Assembly (NCBI GenBank): GCA_027485735.1
Contig: JAIXQM010000072.1
Span: 1-37,526 of the forward strand
DNA: 37,526 nt
Direction: 5' to 3'
Origin: Sphingomonadales bacterium
GTDB taxonomy: Bacteria > Pseudomonadota > Alphaproteobacteria > Sphingomonadales > Sphingomonadaceae
Of this stretch, positions 9,001 through 16,454 are shown in pieces. The position numbers were made by a program, and so were the translations under genes. Under the pieces are notes generated by a model. It was not told the DNA's origin, did not search any database, and was given only the letters and a program-made list of their open reading frames with translations. The first letter of the stretch is position 1. Each line of letters starts with the position of its first letter.

Positions 9001-9627
9001 ATGGATCTGATTCTCGCCCGCCACGCCGAAACCGTGTTCAATGCCGCCGCCCGCATGCAGGGCCACATGGCGCACACCCCGCTCACCCGCAGCGGCATCG
9101 CCCAGGCCGAAGCCATGGGCGCCGCCCTGCGCGAAACCCTGGGCGAAGCGGCGGATCGCGATTTCTGGGTCTCCCCCTCCGGCCGCACCCAACAAACCGC
9201 CGCCATCGTAGGCGAGCATCTGGGCGTGCCCTTCTTTGATTGGCGGCAAGACACACGCCTGCTCGAAATCGATGTCGGCCAATGGGAAGGCCGCTACTAC
9301 GCCGATATCGTGGCAGAGCTTGGCGAACATATCGTCTGCCCCGATCGCCGCCTGTTCCGCGTGCCGCCACCCGGCGGCGAATGGTTCCCCGAAATCGCCG
9401 CCCGCCTGACCGACTGGTTGGCCGGGCTGGACATGACGCGGCCGCTGTTGGTGATCAGCCACGGCATCACCGCCCGCGTGCTGCGCGGCATCCTGGTGGG
9501 CGGACAGGATTGGCAAGGCGTCCCCGTCGCCGCCGACGCACCGCAAGGCACGGTGTTCCATATTCGCGATGGCGTGGAAACGATGCTGCACGTGGGCAGC
9601 GGCGTGCAGGGCGTGCGGGCGGCCTGA
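9001..9627 (+). CDS. Histidine phosphatase family protein (phosphoglycerate mutase-like)
   Basis: A 208-residue cytoplasmic protein of the branch-2 phosphohistidine phosphatase superfamily. The catalytic motif is RHAET at residues 7-11, with Ala in place of the more common Gly. SPSGRTQQTA supplies the second phosphate-pocket arginine, and VISHGITARVLRG contains the second catalytic histidine. Family members include phosphoglycerate mutases, alpha-ribazole phosphatase and broad-specificity phosphatases, so the substrate cannot be assigned. It diverges from dnaN. A palindromic repeat begins 21 bases after its stop. Confidence 0.88.
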   Translation: MDLILARHAETVFNAAARMQGHMAHTPLTRSGIAQAEAMGAALRETLGEAADRDFWVSPSGRTQQTAAIVGEHLGVPFFDWRQDTRLLEIDVGQWEGRYYADIVAELGEHIVCPDRRLFRVPPPGGEWFPEIAARLTDWLAGLDMTRPLLVISHGITARVLRGILVGGQDWQGVPVAADAPQGTVFHIRDGVETMLHVGSGVQGVRAA

Positions 9628-9648
9628 GGGGTTTCAGTCAGGGGGAGA

Positions 9649-9687
9649 GCCTCCGGCGGGCAGGGTCGCAGACCCTGCACCCGTTTG
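9649..9687 (+). repeat. REP-like palindromic element, copy 1
   Basis: A 39-bp element starting GCCTCCGGCGGGCAGGGTC and ending TGCACCCGTTTG, with an internal palindrome (CAGGGTC/GACCCTG). It is exactly identical, in inverted orientation, to 14202-14240. A related 37-bp copy lies at 20256-20292. Confidence 0.85.
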
Positions 9688-9872
9688 CTGTTGGCCGGCG
9701 CTTAGTGGGGGATTTGGGGTGGAAAGCAGTCACATTCCCTGACCAACCGCACCAAGTCCGCCACGGGGACGCTGCTGCCATTCCCAGTGTGATCGCTAAA
9801 AGCCGTGGTTCGCCATGAGCCGACGTTGGCGAGCGCGCTTTGGCAACATCGACCAAACTTCCGATGCTGACG

Positions 9873-10385
9873 TCAATAAGATAGTGTTGCGGTGATCTGA
9901 TCACCATACTGCGCAACAGGCGAAGAAGTCTGCATCGCCGGAATATGACCATAAACCACAATGGTTTGCCGAAATGGCACGGACGGGCTTACCGTGCCCG
10001 AAATTGGCAGGCTGCTTGCCATCCCATCATTGTCACCCCAAACCATTGTTCGCGCTGGATCGAGGTAGAGCCGGTACTGCAATGCATCCGGTCCTTGCCG
10101 CATCTGGCGGTCGATCGCCGGACGCGGACCAACCAGAAAGATGACGCCGCTCCACGGCTCTTCAACATTTCCCGACGTCGTGCACGTCACGGTGATTTCC
10201 GAGATCGATTCCGTTGGGACAGCCCGATAGGGCAGGTATTCGCCGAACGCTAATGGCGTTGCTGCAATCGAACAACTTATGTTCGGGCCTGATAGTGCCT
10301 GTGCCGCCTGCGACGGCATGATGCCCAGCATCGCCACCAAGGTAACATGAGCGGTTGCCCGCGAGAGCCAGCGATTCAATGGCAC
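9873..10385 (-). CDS. Spore coat U domain (SCPU) secreted protein, probable Csu-type pilus tip subunit
   Basis: About 170 residues if translation starts at GTG 10385, which overlaps the end of the usher gene by ten bases. A signal peptide ends near PSQAAQA, so the protein is exported. The mature part carries the SCPU-family pattern: an early CSI segment with FGEY, a VTCTT strand, the YRLYLDP stretch, and a C-terminal YGHIP...GDQITATLSY. As the last gene of the operon, after pilin, chaperone and usher, it occupies the position of the Csu tip adhesin, but it is half the length of CsuE and has one SCPU domain. A start further upstream (10448) is possible but would overlap the usher more deeply. 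Confidence 0.75.
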   Translation of the reverse strand: MPLNRWLSRATAHVTLVAMLGIMPSQAAQALSGPNISCSIAATPLAFGEYLPYRAVPTESISEITVTCTTSGNVEEPWSGVIFLVGPRPAIDRQMRQGPDALQYRLYLDPARTMVWGDNDGMASSLPISGTVSPSVPFRQTIVVYGHIPAMQTSSPVAQYGDQITATLSY

Positions 10386-12721
10386 GTTATCGGTCCGATC
10401 GCCGGAATGTCGCCTACAATCGGCTTGTAACGCAGATCGGCAATACACGAGGCTCCGTTCGGCTTGATAATCTTCAGCGTGTTTTCACTCTGCAAGTCTT
10501 GCAGATAGGCCTCGCCATCATATCCCACGACCTGAACCGCCACGCCGGCAACCTCGACGATGGATCCGACCGGGAGCGGCTTATCATCGCTGCCGTGCAG
10601 CCGAACAATTGCCGCGTGGACGCGCTTTACAGAAAAGTCGACCGACACCCCCGAGCCGTTGCGCGGACTAACGAATGCGAATGTTTCGCCAACGACAATG
10701 TCGGGTGCCAGCCGCGAAGAATCGATCGAAATGCGGTTGCGCTGAAACGACAGCAGCGACGGCAGCAGTAACAGCCCCTTTGAATCGGTCACCCCTATCG
10801 GGCGATTTTCATAATGCACCGGCACGCCGCCAATGTTGCCGGTGCGCACGACGGCAAAACTGTCGTAAATATGATCGCTGGCAAACACCGCACCGTCCAT
10901 AAGGGCGAGCGAGCCTCGCAACCCGATCCGGCCGATCACACTACCGGAACTCTGTGCAATGCCGCCGGTCAAGCGCCCCCATCTGGCATAATATTCGGCT
11001 TCCGCGCTGCGGCGCGCGGTGCTGCCCCCGAAATCCTGAATGCGGTATCCCACATCGCCGGGCTGCAAGGCCGTTCTGGAAATGCTGGCGAACCGGCTTG
11101 ATTGCCCGCCATTATCGGCGCCGCCCAGCGTTGCGATTGTCCTTCTGTGGCCCAAGAAAGCGCTGAACCCACAACCAAAGCCATAACTGCTGCGGTTGGC
11201 GAAATCGCGATAGGCGTTGCACCGCAAGCTGCCTGCCGAACCGATGCCGACGCTATAGCTGCCATTGATGATCCGGAAGCGGGCATCGCCAAATGGCGCG
11301 ATATTGCCGGCAGCGACCGTGCTTCGTGCCAACCGAAACGGATTGCGCGCGAGATAGGAAACACCGATCGCGCCCCAGCGCCCGGATTGATAGCCCATGG
11401 AGACGCCCAATGCTGATCGGGGAAGCGCAACGCCGCGGACTGCCGAGATGTCGCGGTAACCGGATGTGCCGAATGTCGCGTTCATGCCGACGGTGAGATG
11501 GCGCGTGACGCGCTGCAACCCGATGCTGGCCATCCCGCCCCAGCGACTGTCGGCAGTGGCGCCGGGACTTTGCATCGATCCCGACAGCGCAAGATTGGCG
11601 ACCCCCAGCGTCCCGACACGGATGGTTGAACCAATGCCGGCAACGGCGAGGCCCTCGGTCACTTCACCATGGGCTTCGCCCGTCAACCAGTCCGTCAAAC
11701 CGCGGCGAGCAGAAACATTCGCTGCCAACGCGCTATAATGATCAGTTGCTGATCCATAGTTTTCACGGATCAGGCCGGCCTCGATCGAATAGCTCGTCAG
11801 CCCGGTGCGAAGCAGGGCGCTGCTGGCGTAAAACGGCAAGGTGATGATGGTTTGCCGCCCCAGCGCATCCTGCACGGCAACGGAAACCTCGCCGCTGCCC
11901 GTGACAACCGGCAGCATCTGCACCGCGAATGGCCCTGGCCGAACCGATGCGGTCGATTGCTGGACGCCATTTGCCAGCAGGGTCACCGTTGCAGGAACAG
12001 CCGTGGAGGATCGGATGATCGGCAATGGATAGGTGACCAGATCAGGCCGAAGGTTGAAATCGCTGCTGATCTGGATGCCGCCAAGCCGAACCGCCCGGTT
12101 CCATGCGAGTGCACCGGTGACAACGTCACCAACGCGCACCCGGAACAACCGATCCGCGTCCGAATAGGTGAAGGCGCTGCCAAGCCGCCGAATGCCGGCG
12201 CTCTGTCCCTCTGGCGCCACAACGGTGACGATTGCTGCGCTTTCAAACACGCCAAGCGGCCCGAAGGCGCGCATATCGATTGCCCCGGCAACTGATGTCC
12301 CAAATCGCGATGCGTTCGCGACCATGTCATAGTTGAGGACGGCACCATAACCCGATGGCGAAAGCGGCACTGCCTGGAATAGGGGCTCGCCGCCAATTTC
12401 GGTCACCCTCAACGCCGCGTTCTCGGCTTCGACATAGATGACCTGCTCGGCAGAATCGAAACGGACGCGAACGCCAGGAAGCGTGGAAAGCGTGATCGCC
12501 GTGGCCGTGGGACCAACATTGGCCGGAACAACAAAGCCGAGCGCCATGAGTTCCGCCGCAGACGCACAAAGCTCGGCGTCGCATCGCCGGAATTCCCCGA
12601 CCAGACCGGTCGGTCGGCCGTTCAGCGTCAGACTGAGAATTTCGGATTGATCTGCGGCCGCGGCAGGCGCGCCCTGGGCACCGACCAACAAAACGCCGAG
12701 CACCTTGACCATCAGGCTCAC
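10376..12721 (-). CDS. csuD: Outer-membrane usher of a Csu-type chaperone-usher pilus
   Basis: A 781-residue outer-membrane usher that receives chaperone-bound pilins and extrudes the fibre. It begins with a signal peptide (hydrophobic stretch ending near GAPAAAA). The N-terminal domain (LSLTLNGRPTG) follows, then the long beta-barrel region, a plug-like segment, and C-terminal domains ending at a Cys-containing PITCH tail. Recognisable family segments include PLPIIRSSTAVPATV, the alternating glycine/aromatic barrel strands, and VVGETFAFVSPRNGSGV. The ATG overlaps the chaperone stop by four bases (ATGA). The gene order and the SCPU pilin partners indicate the archaic sigma (Csu) subclass. Confidence 0.92.
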   Translation of the reverse strand: MSLMVKVLGVLLVGAQGAPAAAADQSEILSLTLNGRPTGLVGEFRRCDAELCASAAELMALGFVVPANVGPTATAITLSTLPGVRVRFDSAEQVIYVEAENAALRVTEIGGEPLFQAVPLSPSGYGAVLNYDMVANASRFGTSVAGAIDMRAFGPLGVFESAAIVTVVAPEGQSAGIRRLGSAFTYSDADRLFRVRVGDVVTGALAWNRAVRLGGIQISSDFNLRPDLVTYPLPIIRSSTAVPATVTLLANGVQQSTASVRPGPFAVQMLPVVTGSGEVSVAVQDALGRQTIITLPFYASSALLRTGLTSYSIEAGLIRENYGSATDHYSALAANVSARRGLTDWLTGEAHGEVTEGLAVAGIGSTIRVGTLGVANLALSGSMQSPGATADSRWGGMASIGLQRVTRHLTVGMNATFGTSGYRDISAVRGVALPRSALGVSMGYQSGRWGAIGVSYLARNPFRLARSTVAAGNIAPFGDARFRIINGSYSVGIGSAGSLRCNAYRDFANRSSYGFGCGFSAFLGHRRTIATLGGADNGGQSSRFASISRTALQPGDVGYRIQDFGGSTARRSAEAEYYARWGRLTGGIAQSSGSVIGRIGLRGSLALMDGAVFASDHIYDSFAVVRTGNIGGVPVHYENRPIGVTDSKGLLLLPSLLSFQRNRISIDSSRLAPDIVVGETFAFVSPRNGSGVSVDFSVKRVHAAIVRLHGSDDKPLPVGSIVEVAGVAVQVVGYDGEAYLQDLQSENTLKIIKPNGASCIADLRYKPIVGDIPAIGPITCH

Positions 12722-13434
12722 TGCCCGATCGGCAGGCTCTGGTCTGATCGTCCCTTGATCGTGACGACAGCCAAATGGATGGTATCGCCAACGACCGTTT
12801 CACGGACAACCCATTGCCGTTGCGATCCCGGCAGAATGTACGGGTTCATGGCGCGCGGTGCGGCGTTCAATGTGGTGCCGTCTGGCAATGTCGCCGCCAG
12901 CGTCACAACCCGGTCGTACGCCAGCCCGGTATTGGTTCCGGTCAGGATGACGGTCTTGTTCTCGCCCCGCACAGCACGCCATTCCAGATGCGGCGCAACC
13001 GGCTTTTCGGTGGTTGCAAACAGGGGGATCGAAGATCGCAAGGCAAAGTTCAGTTGTCCCGGACGAGCGGCGGCGCTCGGGATTTCATCGAGCAGGATCC
13101 GGTAATGACGTTCCTGTCGCGCTGCACTTGCCGGGCTCGGCCGCATCAACAGTCGGAGCGTCTGAGTTGTGCCGCTTGCGATGGTCGCCATCGGCGGGGA
13201 CAGGATGATGTCTGAGGTCGGTGACAGCACATCCTCTTCGCCGACCTGCGTCCACCGGTAGATTCGCATCTGGACCGACATTGGCTCAAGGCGCGTGTTG
13301 CGAACGTTCAGCGACGCCGATTTTTGTCCATAGGCCAGATGCACACTGACCGGGGAAATCGTGACGCTGCCCAGCGGCAATGTCGCCGCCACCAGCAAGG
13401 TGGCCGGCAACAGAAGGCCAAGAGCGCGGCTCAC
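12718..13434 (-). CDS. csuC: Periplasmic pilus-assembly chaperone (Csu-type)
   Basis: A PapD-like chaperone that donates a beta strand to pilins in the periplasm, about 238 residues from GTG 13434. That start lies seven bases after the pilin stop and directly precedes a signal peptide. An ATG at 13488 would overlap the pilin gene and put a charged extension before the signal sequence. Visible features are the N-terminal Ig-like domain (SVTISPVSVHLAYGQ), the G1-strand segment ERHYRILLDEIP, and the second domain with PHLEWRAV and NPYILPGSQRQW. It sits between the pilin and usher genes as in csu operons. Confidence 0.88.
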   Translation of the reverse strand: MSRALGLLLPATLLVAATLPLGSVTISPVSVHLAYGQKSASLNVRNTRLEPMSVQMRIYRWTQVGEEDVLSPTSDIILSPPMATIASGTTQTLRLLMRPSPASAARQERHYRILLDEIPSAAARPGQLNFALRSSIPLFATTEKPVAPHLEWRAVRGENKTVILTGTNTGLAYDRVVTLAATLPDGTTLNAAPRAMNPYILPGSQRQWVVRETVVGDTIHLAVVTIKGRSDQSLPIGQ

Positions 13435-13441
13435 GCGCCGC

Positions 13442-13942
13442 TTACCATATGATCGTGACGAGAACGGTGTCCGTGAACGGCACCCCATTGCTCAATGCAA
13501 ACGGCAGACCGGCGGCAATGCGGCCGTAAATCGTGATGGTTTGCGCTGCCGAGGTGCCGACACCTGCAGTGGGTGCCGTGGCGGCGGTCCACACGGTGCC
13601 ACGCGCCGCATCCTTGTACAGATCATAGGCGAGCGTGTTGAGGCCGCTTTGGATATTGCGTTGGGCGGCGACGGGGTGGAGACCGCCATCAAGGGAGATC
13701 CAATAGGCACCACCGGTGGTGCACGTCACAGACAACGTGCCGGTGCTGTCGGTCTGAACCGTTGCAGCGCCAGCGATTCCGACCTCGCCAAAATCCATGC
13801 CTGTTGAAGTAATGGTACAGGCGGTTGAAATCGTTGCATTTATCGGAAAGCTCGAATCGGCCGTAGAAGCAAATGCCGGTTGCGCGCTTATGAAGAAAAA
13901 GGTAAATACGAGTAGGAAGTTTTTACGTGTCATATATTTCAT
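13442..13942 (-). CDS. SCPU-domain major pilin-like protein (CsuA/B type)
   Basis: A 166-residue secreted protein with a signal peptide (NFLLVFTFFFISAQPAFA) and a single SCPU fold. It has the paired-cysteine ACTITSTGMDFGEVG start, LSVTCTTGGAYWISLDGG, NTLAYDLYKDAARGTVW, and the C-terminal YGRIAAGLPF ... DTVLVTIIW strand typical of Csu pilins. It is the first gene of the operon and probably the main fibre subunit. The first codons and upstream DNA are unusually AT-rich. Starts at 13942 and 13933 are both possible; neither has a strong ribosome-binding site. Confidence 0.88.
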   Translation of the reverse strand: MKYMTRKNFLLVFTFFFISAQPAFASTADSSFPINATISTACTITSTGMDFGEVGIAGAATVQTDSTGTLSVTCTTGGAYWISLDGGLHPVAAQRNIQSGLNTLAYDLYKDAARGTVWTAATAPTAGVGTSAAQTITIYGRIAAGLPFALSNGVPFTDTVLVTIIW

Positions 13943-14201
13943 AAGAATTAATCTTTTCTAGAATAAATGATTCCAATTTTTGGATATATCACAAATGTTT
14001 TAAAAAGTATAGCTAATTCTATTATACTTAATCTTTCTTACAATCCGAAATTACTTTTTCAAATGCACATCCGTTTCTGCCTGGCGGCTCTGTTTCGGTC
14101 TGATGGTGGCTTCTGCTGAGCGCTGTCATTCGGCCATCGTGGGGCTAACATCGCATTCTGGGGCGTAGGCGCCCCCCCCTCCCAACCCGCACACCCGAAA
14201 T
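13943..14201 (-). promoter_or_regulatory. AT-rich leader and probable promoter region of the pilus operon
   Basis: About 130 bases upstream of the pilin gene (13943-14075) are strikingly AT-rich compared with the rest of the window. They contain a perfect TATAAT on the minus strand at 14021-14026, but no good -35 box at the right distance. This suggests an activator-dependent or silenced promoter. The rest of the interval up to the repeat at 14202 holds nothing recognisable. Exact promoter elements are uncertain. Confidence 0.45.
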
Positions 14202-14240
14202 CAAACGGGTGCAGGGTCTGCGACCCTGCCCGCCGGAGGC
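14202..14240 (-). repeat. REP-like palindromic element, copy 2 (inverted)
   Basis: Exact 39-bp reverse complement of 9649-9687. The two copies face each other across the whole pilus operon. It lies 69 bases before the thiolase start. Confidence 0.85.
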
Positions 14241-14308
14241 CCGCTTTCTCCCTTCCTCCCGAAACCTCACCCTCGTAAAAGGCGCTCACAGCAACCGGAG
14301 CCGCCCCC

Positions 14309-15490
14309 ATGTCCGATCCCGTCGTCATCGCCAGTTATGCCCGCACGCCGATGGGCGGATTCCAGGGGGCGCTTTCGGGGTTGAAGGCGACCGAGTTGGG
14401 TGCGGCAGCAGTGAAGGCTGCTGTGGACCGCGCCGGGCTAATGCCGGACAAGGTGGAGCAGATCATCATGGGCTGCGTGCTCCCCGCCGGGTTGGGCCAG
14501 GCGCCGGCGCGGCAGGCGGCGTTGGGGGCCGGGTTGCCGTTGCATGTGGAGGCGGTGACCATCAACAAGATGTGCGGCAGCGGCATGCAGGCGATGATCA
14601 TGGCGCATGATGCGCTGGCGGCCGGTAGCAGTGACGTGATCGTGGCGGGCGGCATGGAGAGCATGACCAATGCGCCTTATCTGCTGTTGAAGCATCGCGG
14701 CGGCGCGCGGATTGGCCATGATGCCATTAAAGACTCGATGTATCTGGATGGGCTGGAGGATGCCTATGACCCCGGCCGGTTGATGGGCAGTTTCGCCGAG
14801 GAGAGCGCGCGGGATTACCAGTTCACCAGGCAAGCGCAGGATGAATTTGCCATCGCCAGCCTGGGCCGCGCGCAGGCGGCGATTGCCAGCGGCGCCTTTG
14901 CGGACGAGATCGTGCCGGTGGCGGTGCCCGGCAAGGGTGGCGAGACGCTAATCGATACGGACGAGCAGCCCGGCAAGGCCCGGCCGGACAAGATCCCGAC
15001 GTTGAAGCCGGCCTTTGCCAAGGATGGCACCATCACGGCGGCCAATGCCTCCTCGATCAGCGATGGTGCCGCCGCGCTGGTGCTGACGCGGGCGAGCGTT
15101 GCCGAGCGCCAAGGGTTGAGCGTGAAGGCGCGCATCGTTGCCCACGCCGCGCACGCCCATGAACCGGCCAAGTTCACCACCGCGCCGGTGCCGGCGATCC
15201 AGAAGGTGCTGGCCAAGGCCGGCTGGACGGTGGCGGATGTGGACCTGTTTGAAGTGAACGAGGCGTTTGCGGCGGTGGCGATGATCGCCATGCACGATCT
15301 GGCCATCCCGCATGACAAGCTCAACATCCACGGCGGTGCCTGTGCGCTGGGCCACCCGATCGGCGCATCGGGCGCGCGGATTGTGGCGACTCTGCTGGCG
15401 GCGCTGGAGCGGATGGGCGGCAAGCGCGGGGTGGCGGCGCTGTGCATCGGTGGCGGTGAAGCCACGGCGATTGCAGTGGAATTGGTGTAG
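14309..15490 (+). CDS. Acetyl-CoA C-acetyltransferase (thiolase)
   Basis: A 393-residue cytoplasmic thiolase. The nucleophilic Cys89 is in NKMCGSGMQAM, His349 is in CALGHPIGASG, and Cys379 is in ALCIGGGEATA, so the full catalytic set is present. The MESMTNAPYLL segment and length fit the biosynthetic acetoacetyl-CoA thiolases (AtoB/PhaA type), though long-chain specificity cannot be excluded. CCGGAG upstream serves as ribosome-binding site. It stands alone, with no phaB or beta-oxidation partner next to it. Confidence 0.93.
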   Translation: MSDPVVIASYARTPMGGFQGALSGLKATELGAAAVKAAVDRAGLMPDKVEQIIMGCVLPAGLGQAPARQAALGAGLPLHVEAVTINKMCGSGMQAMIMAHDALAAGSSDVIVAGGMESMTNAPYLLLKHRGGARIGHDAIKDSMYLDGLEDAYDPGRLMGSFAEESARDYQFTRQAQDEFAIASLGRAQAAIASGAFADEIVPVAVPGKGGETLIDTDEQPGKARPDKIPTLKPAFAKDGTITAANASSISDGAAALVLTRASVAERQGLSVKARIVAHAAHAHEPAKFTTAPVPAIQKVLAKAGWTVADVDLFEVNEAFAAVAMIAMHDLAIPHDKLNIHGGACALGHPIGASGARIVATLLAALERMGGKRGVAALCIGGGEATAIAVELV

Positions 15491-15516
15491 GGGCGATTCC
15501 ATCCCCGTTATCCCCG

Positions 15517-15525
15517 TTATCCACA
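15517..15525 (+). promoter_or_regulatory. DnaA-box-like 9-mer
   Basis: TTATCCACA matches the DnaA box consensus exactly, and a partial copy (TTATCCCCG) lies nine bases upstream. A single box is not evidence of an origin; it may be a titration or regulatory site, or chance. Confidence 0.3.
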
Positions 15526-15559
15526 GGCGGGATGGCAAAAATTTTGCTTTGACGACTCA

Positions 15560-16286
15560 CCCGGAAGGTGAGAGCATTCACCTGTAGCCGGGAATTGACG
15601 GCGGCAGAAATGCCAACGGAATGAAGCGGTTATCGCCATTGAAGACGTATATTCTGTCCTTCGGGTAGGAATTGAAATCGGTAAATGGTGTGGCTGGGGA
15701 CCCCGTGAGGGCGGAAGAGCTGGACTGATGAAAATCAGGCCTGAACGCCGCCGGAAACGACCACCAGCCAGGGCTGAAACGCCAGCCAAAGCGCCACGGG
15801 CACGGGGGCAACCCCAGGCCCGGAAACGGAGGGAACGGAGGTTCCGCAAAGCATCTCCGCACCCGAAGCCACCGGGCCGAACCTTCACAGGTATGTTCTG
15901 GGCGCAATGGCAAGGGCAGCAGCCAAGCGGATGGAAGGCCAGTCCGCAGCCATGAGCGGTTCCGCGCAAGCAGGGCCGCAAGGGCGAGGGACAAGGATAC
16001 CAGCCGTGGGCCAATGCGCCCACCCAAAGACCAGGCGGCAGGCGCAAGCCGACACGCAAGGCCGAGCGGGTGGAGCGAAAAGGTCCGGCACTGCAGACAA
16101 GCAGGCCCGGAAGGGCCGAGATGGATGCAGATGCAAAAGTGCCGTGGAAGTGCGCGAGGCCAGCCGCCGCAGCTCCAGCCGACGAGGTTGTGAGCGCAGG
16201 CGCCGACCGGACCGCCCATGTCCTCCGCAAGGAGGGGCACGACACAGTGGCCGCTGGTGGCGACACCAGCGGCCATTACTGTTTTT
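15560..16286 (+). ncRNA. Candidate large structured RNA rich in GNRA tetraloops
   Basis: This stretch has no convincing protein gene. Long open frames on both strands have unnatural composition and reflect scarcity of T on the plus strand. It contains many short perfect stems, several capped by GNRA loops: CTGAT-GAAA-ATCAG (15725-15738), CGGGC-AC-GGGG-GCAA-CCCC-AG-GCCCG (15797-15822), GGC-GCAA-GCC (16041-16050), GGCCC-GGAA-GGGCC (16104-16117) and CCTCC-GCAA-GGAGG (16222-16235). Other stems are at 15560-15592, 15772-15787, 15832-15845, 15927-15947 and 16006-16023. It ends in a strong terminator on the plus strand. Segments between stems are purine-rich on the plus strand, as in folded RNAs. 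I recognise no RNase P, tmRNA, SRP or 6S signature. The 5' end is not defined: it could be near 15560 or further downstream. Confidence 0.5.
16244..16286 (+). terminator. Intrinsic terminator ending the candidate RNA
   Basis: A 12-bp perfect stem (16248-16259 with 16264-16275) capped by a GCGA loop is extended by ACAG/CTGT pairing across a TTA bulge, and followed by TTTTT at 16282-16286. The U-tract is on the plus strand, so it ends a rightward transcript. The nearest annotated rightward gene is the thiolase, which stops over 750 bases upstream. Confidence 0.8.
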
Positions 16287-16345
16287 GGGCGACTTTTCGG
16301 CCCTTCCCGCACGCTCAAAGAGCGCCCTTCAGGCCCTAACCGAAT

Positions 16346-16426
16346 CGTCGCCCCGGACTTGATCCGGGGCCCCGCTGTTCTTTCGGCGCCAAGGAAGCGG
16401 GGCCCCGGGTCAAGCCCGGGGCGACG
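16346..16426. repeat. Paired inverted repeat (dispersed GC-rich element)
   Basis: Two arms of about 31 bases (16346-16376 and 16396-16426), beginning CGTCGCCCCGG and ending CCGGGGCGACG, are near-perfect reverse complements with a short spacer. This type of CCCCGG...CCGGGG element is widespread in sphingomonad intergenic regions. Its position after the terminator and before the dipeptidase stop suggests it is separate from the candidate RNA. Confidence 0.8.
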
Positions 16427-16454
16427 ACCGCCTCAATCAGAAAGCGACCGTGGG

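Noticed and set aside
15511..15525. Replication origin suggested by a DnaA box and dnaN in the same window
   Set aside because: Only one perfect box, no AT-rich unwinding region beside it, and dnaN is 6.6 kb away.
15722..15745. Hammerhead ribozyme core (CTGATGA)
   Set aside because: The expected GAAA after stem II is missing; the bases instead form a simple CTGAT-GAAA-ATCAG hairpin.
15517..16318. Two overlapping minus-strand open frames of about 250 codons
   Set aside because: Composition is rich in Cys, Trp, Pro and Arg with no family motif; absence of stops follows from low T on the plus strand. One C-terminal stretch (near 15578-15690) looks mildly protein-like, so a gene remnant is not fully excluded.
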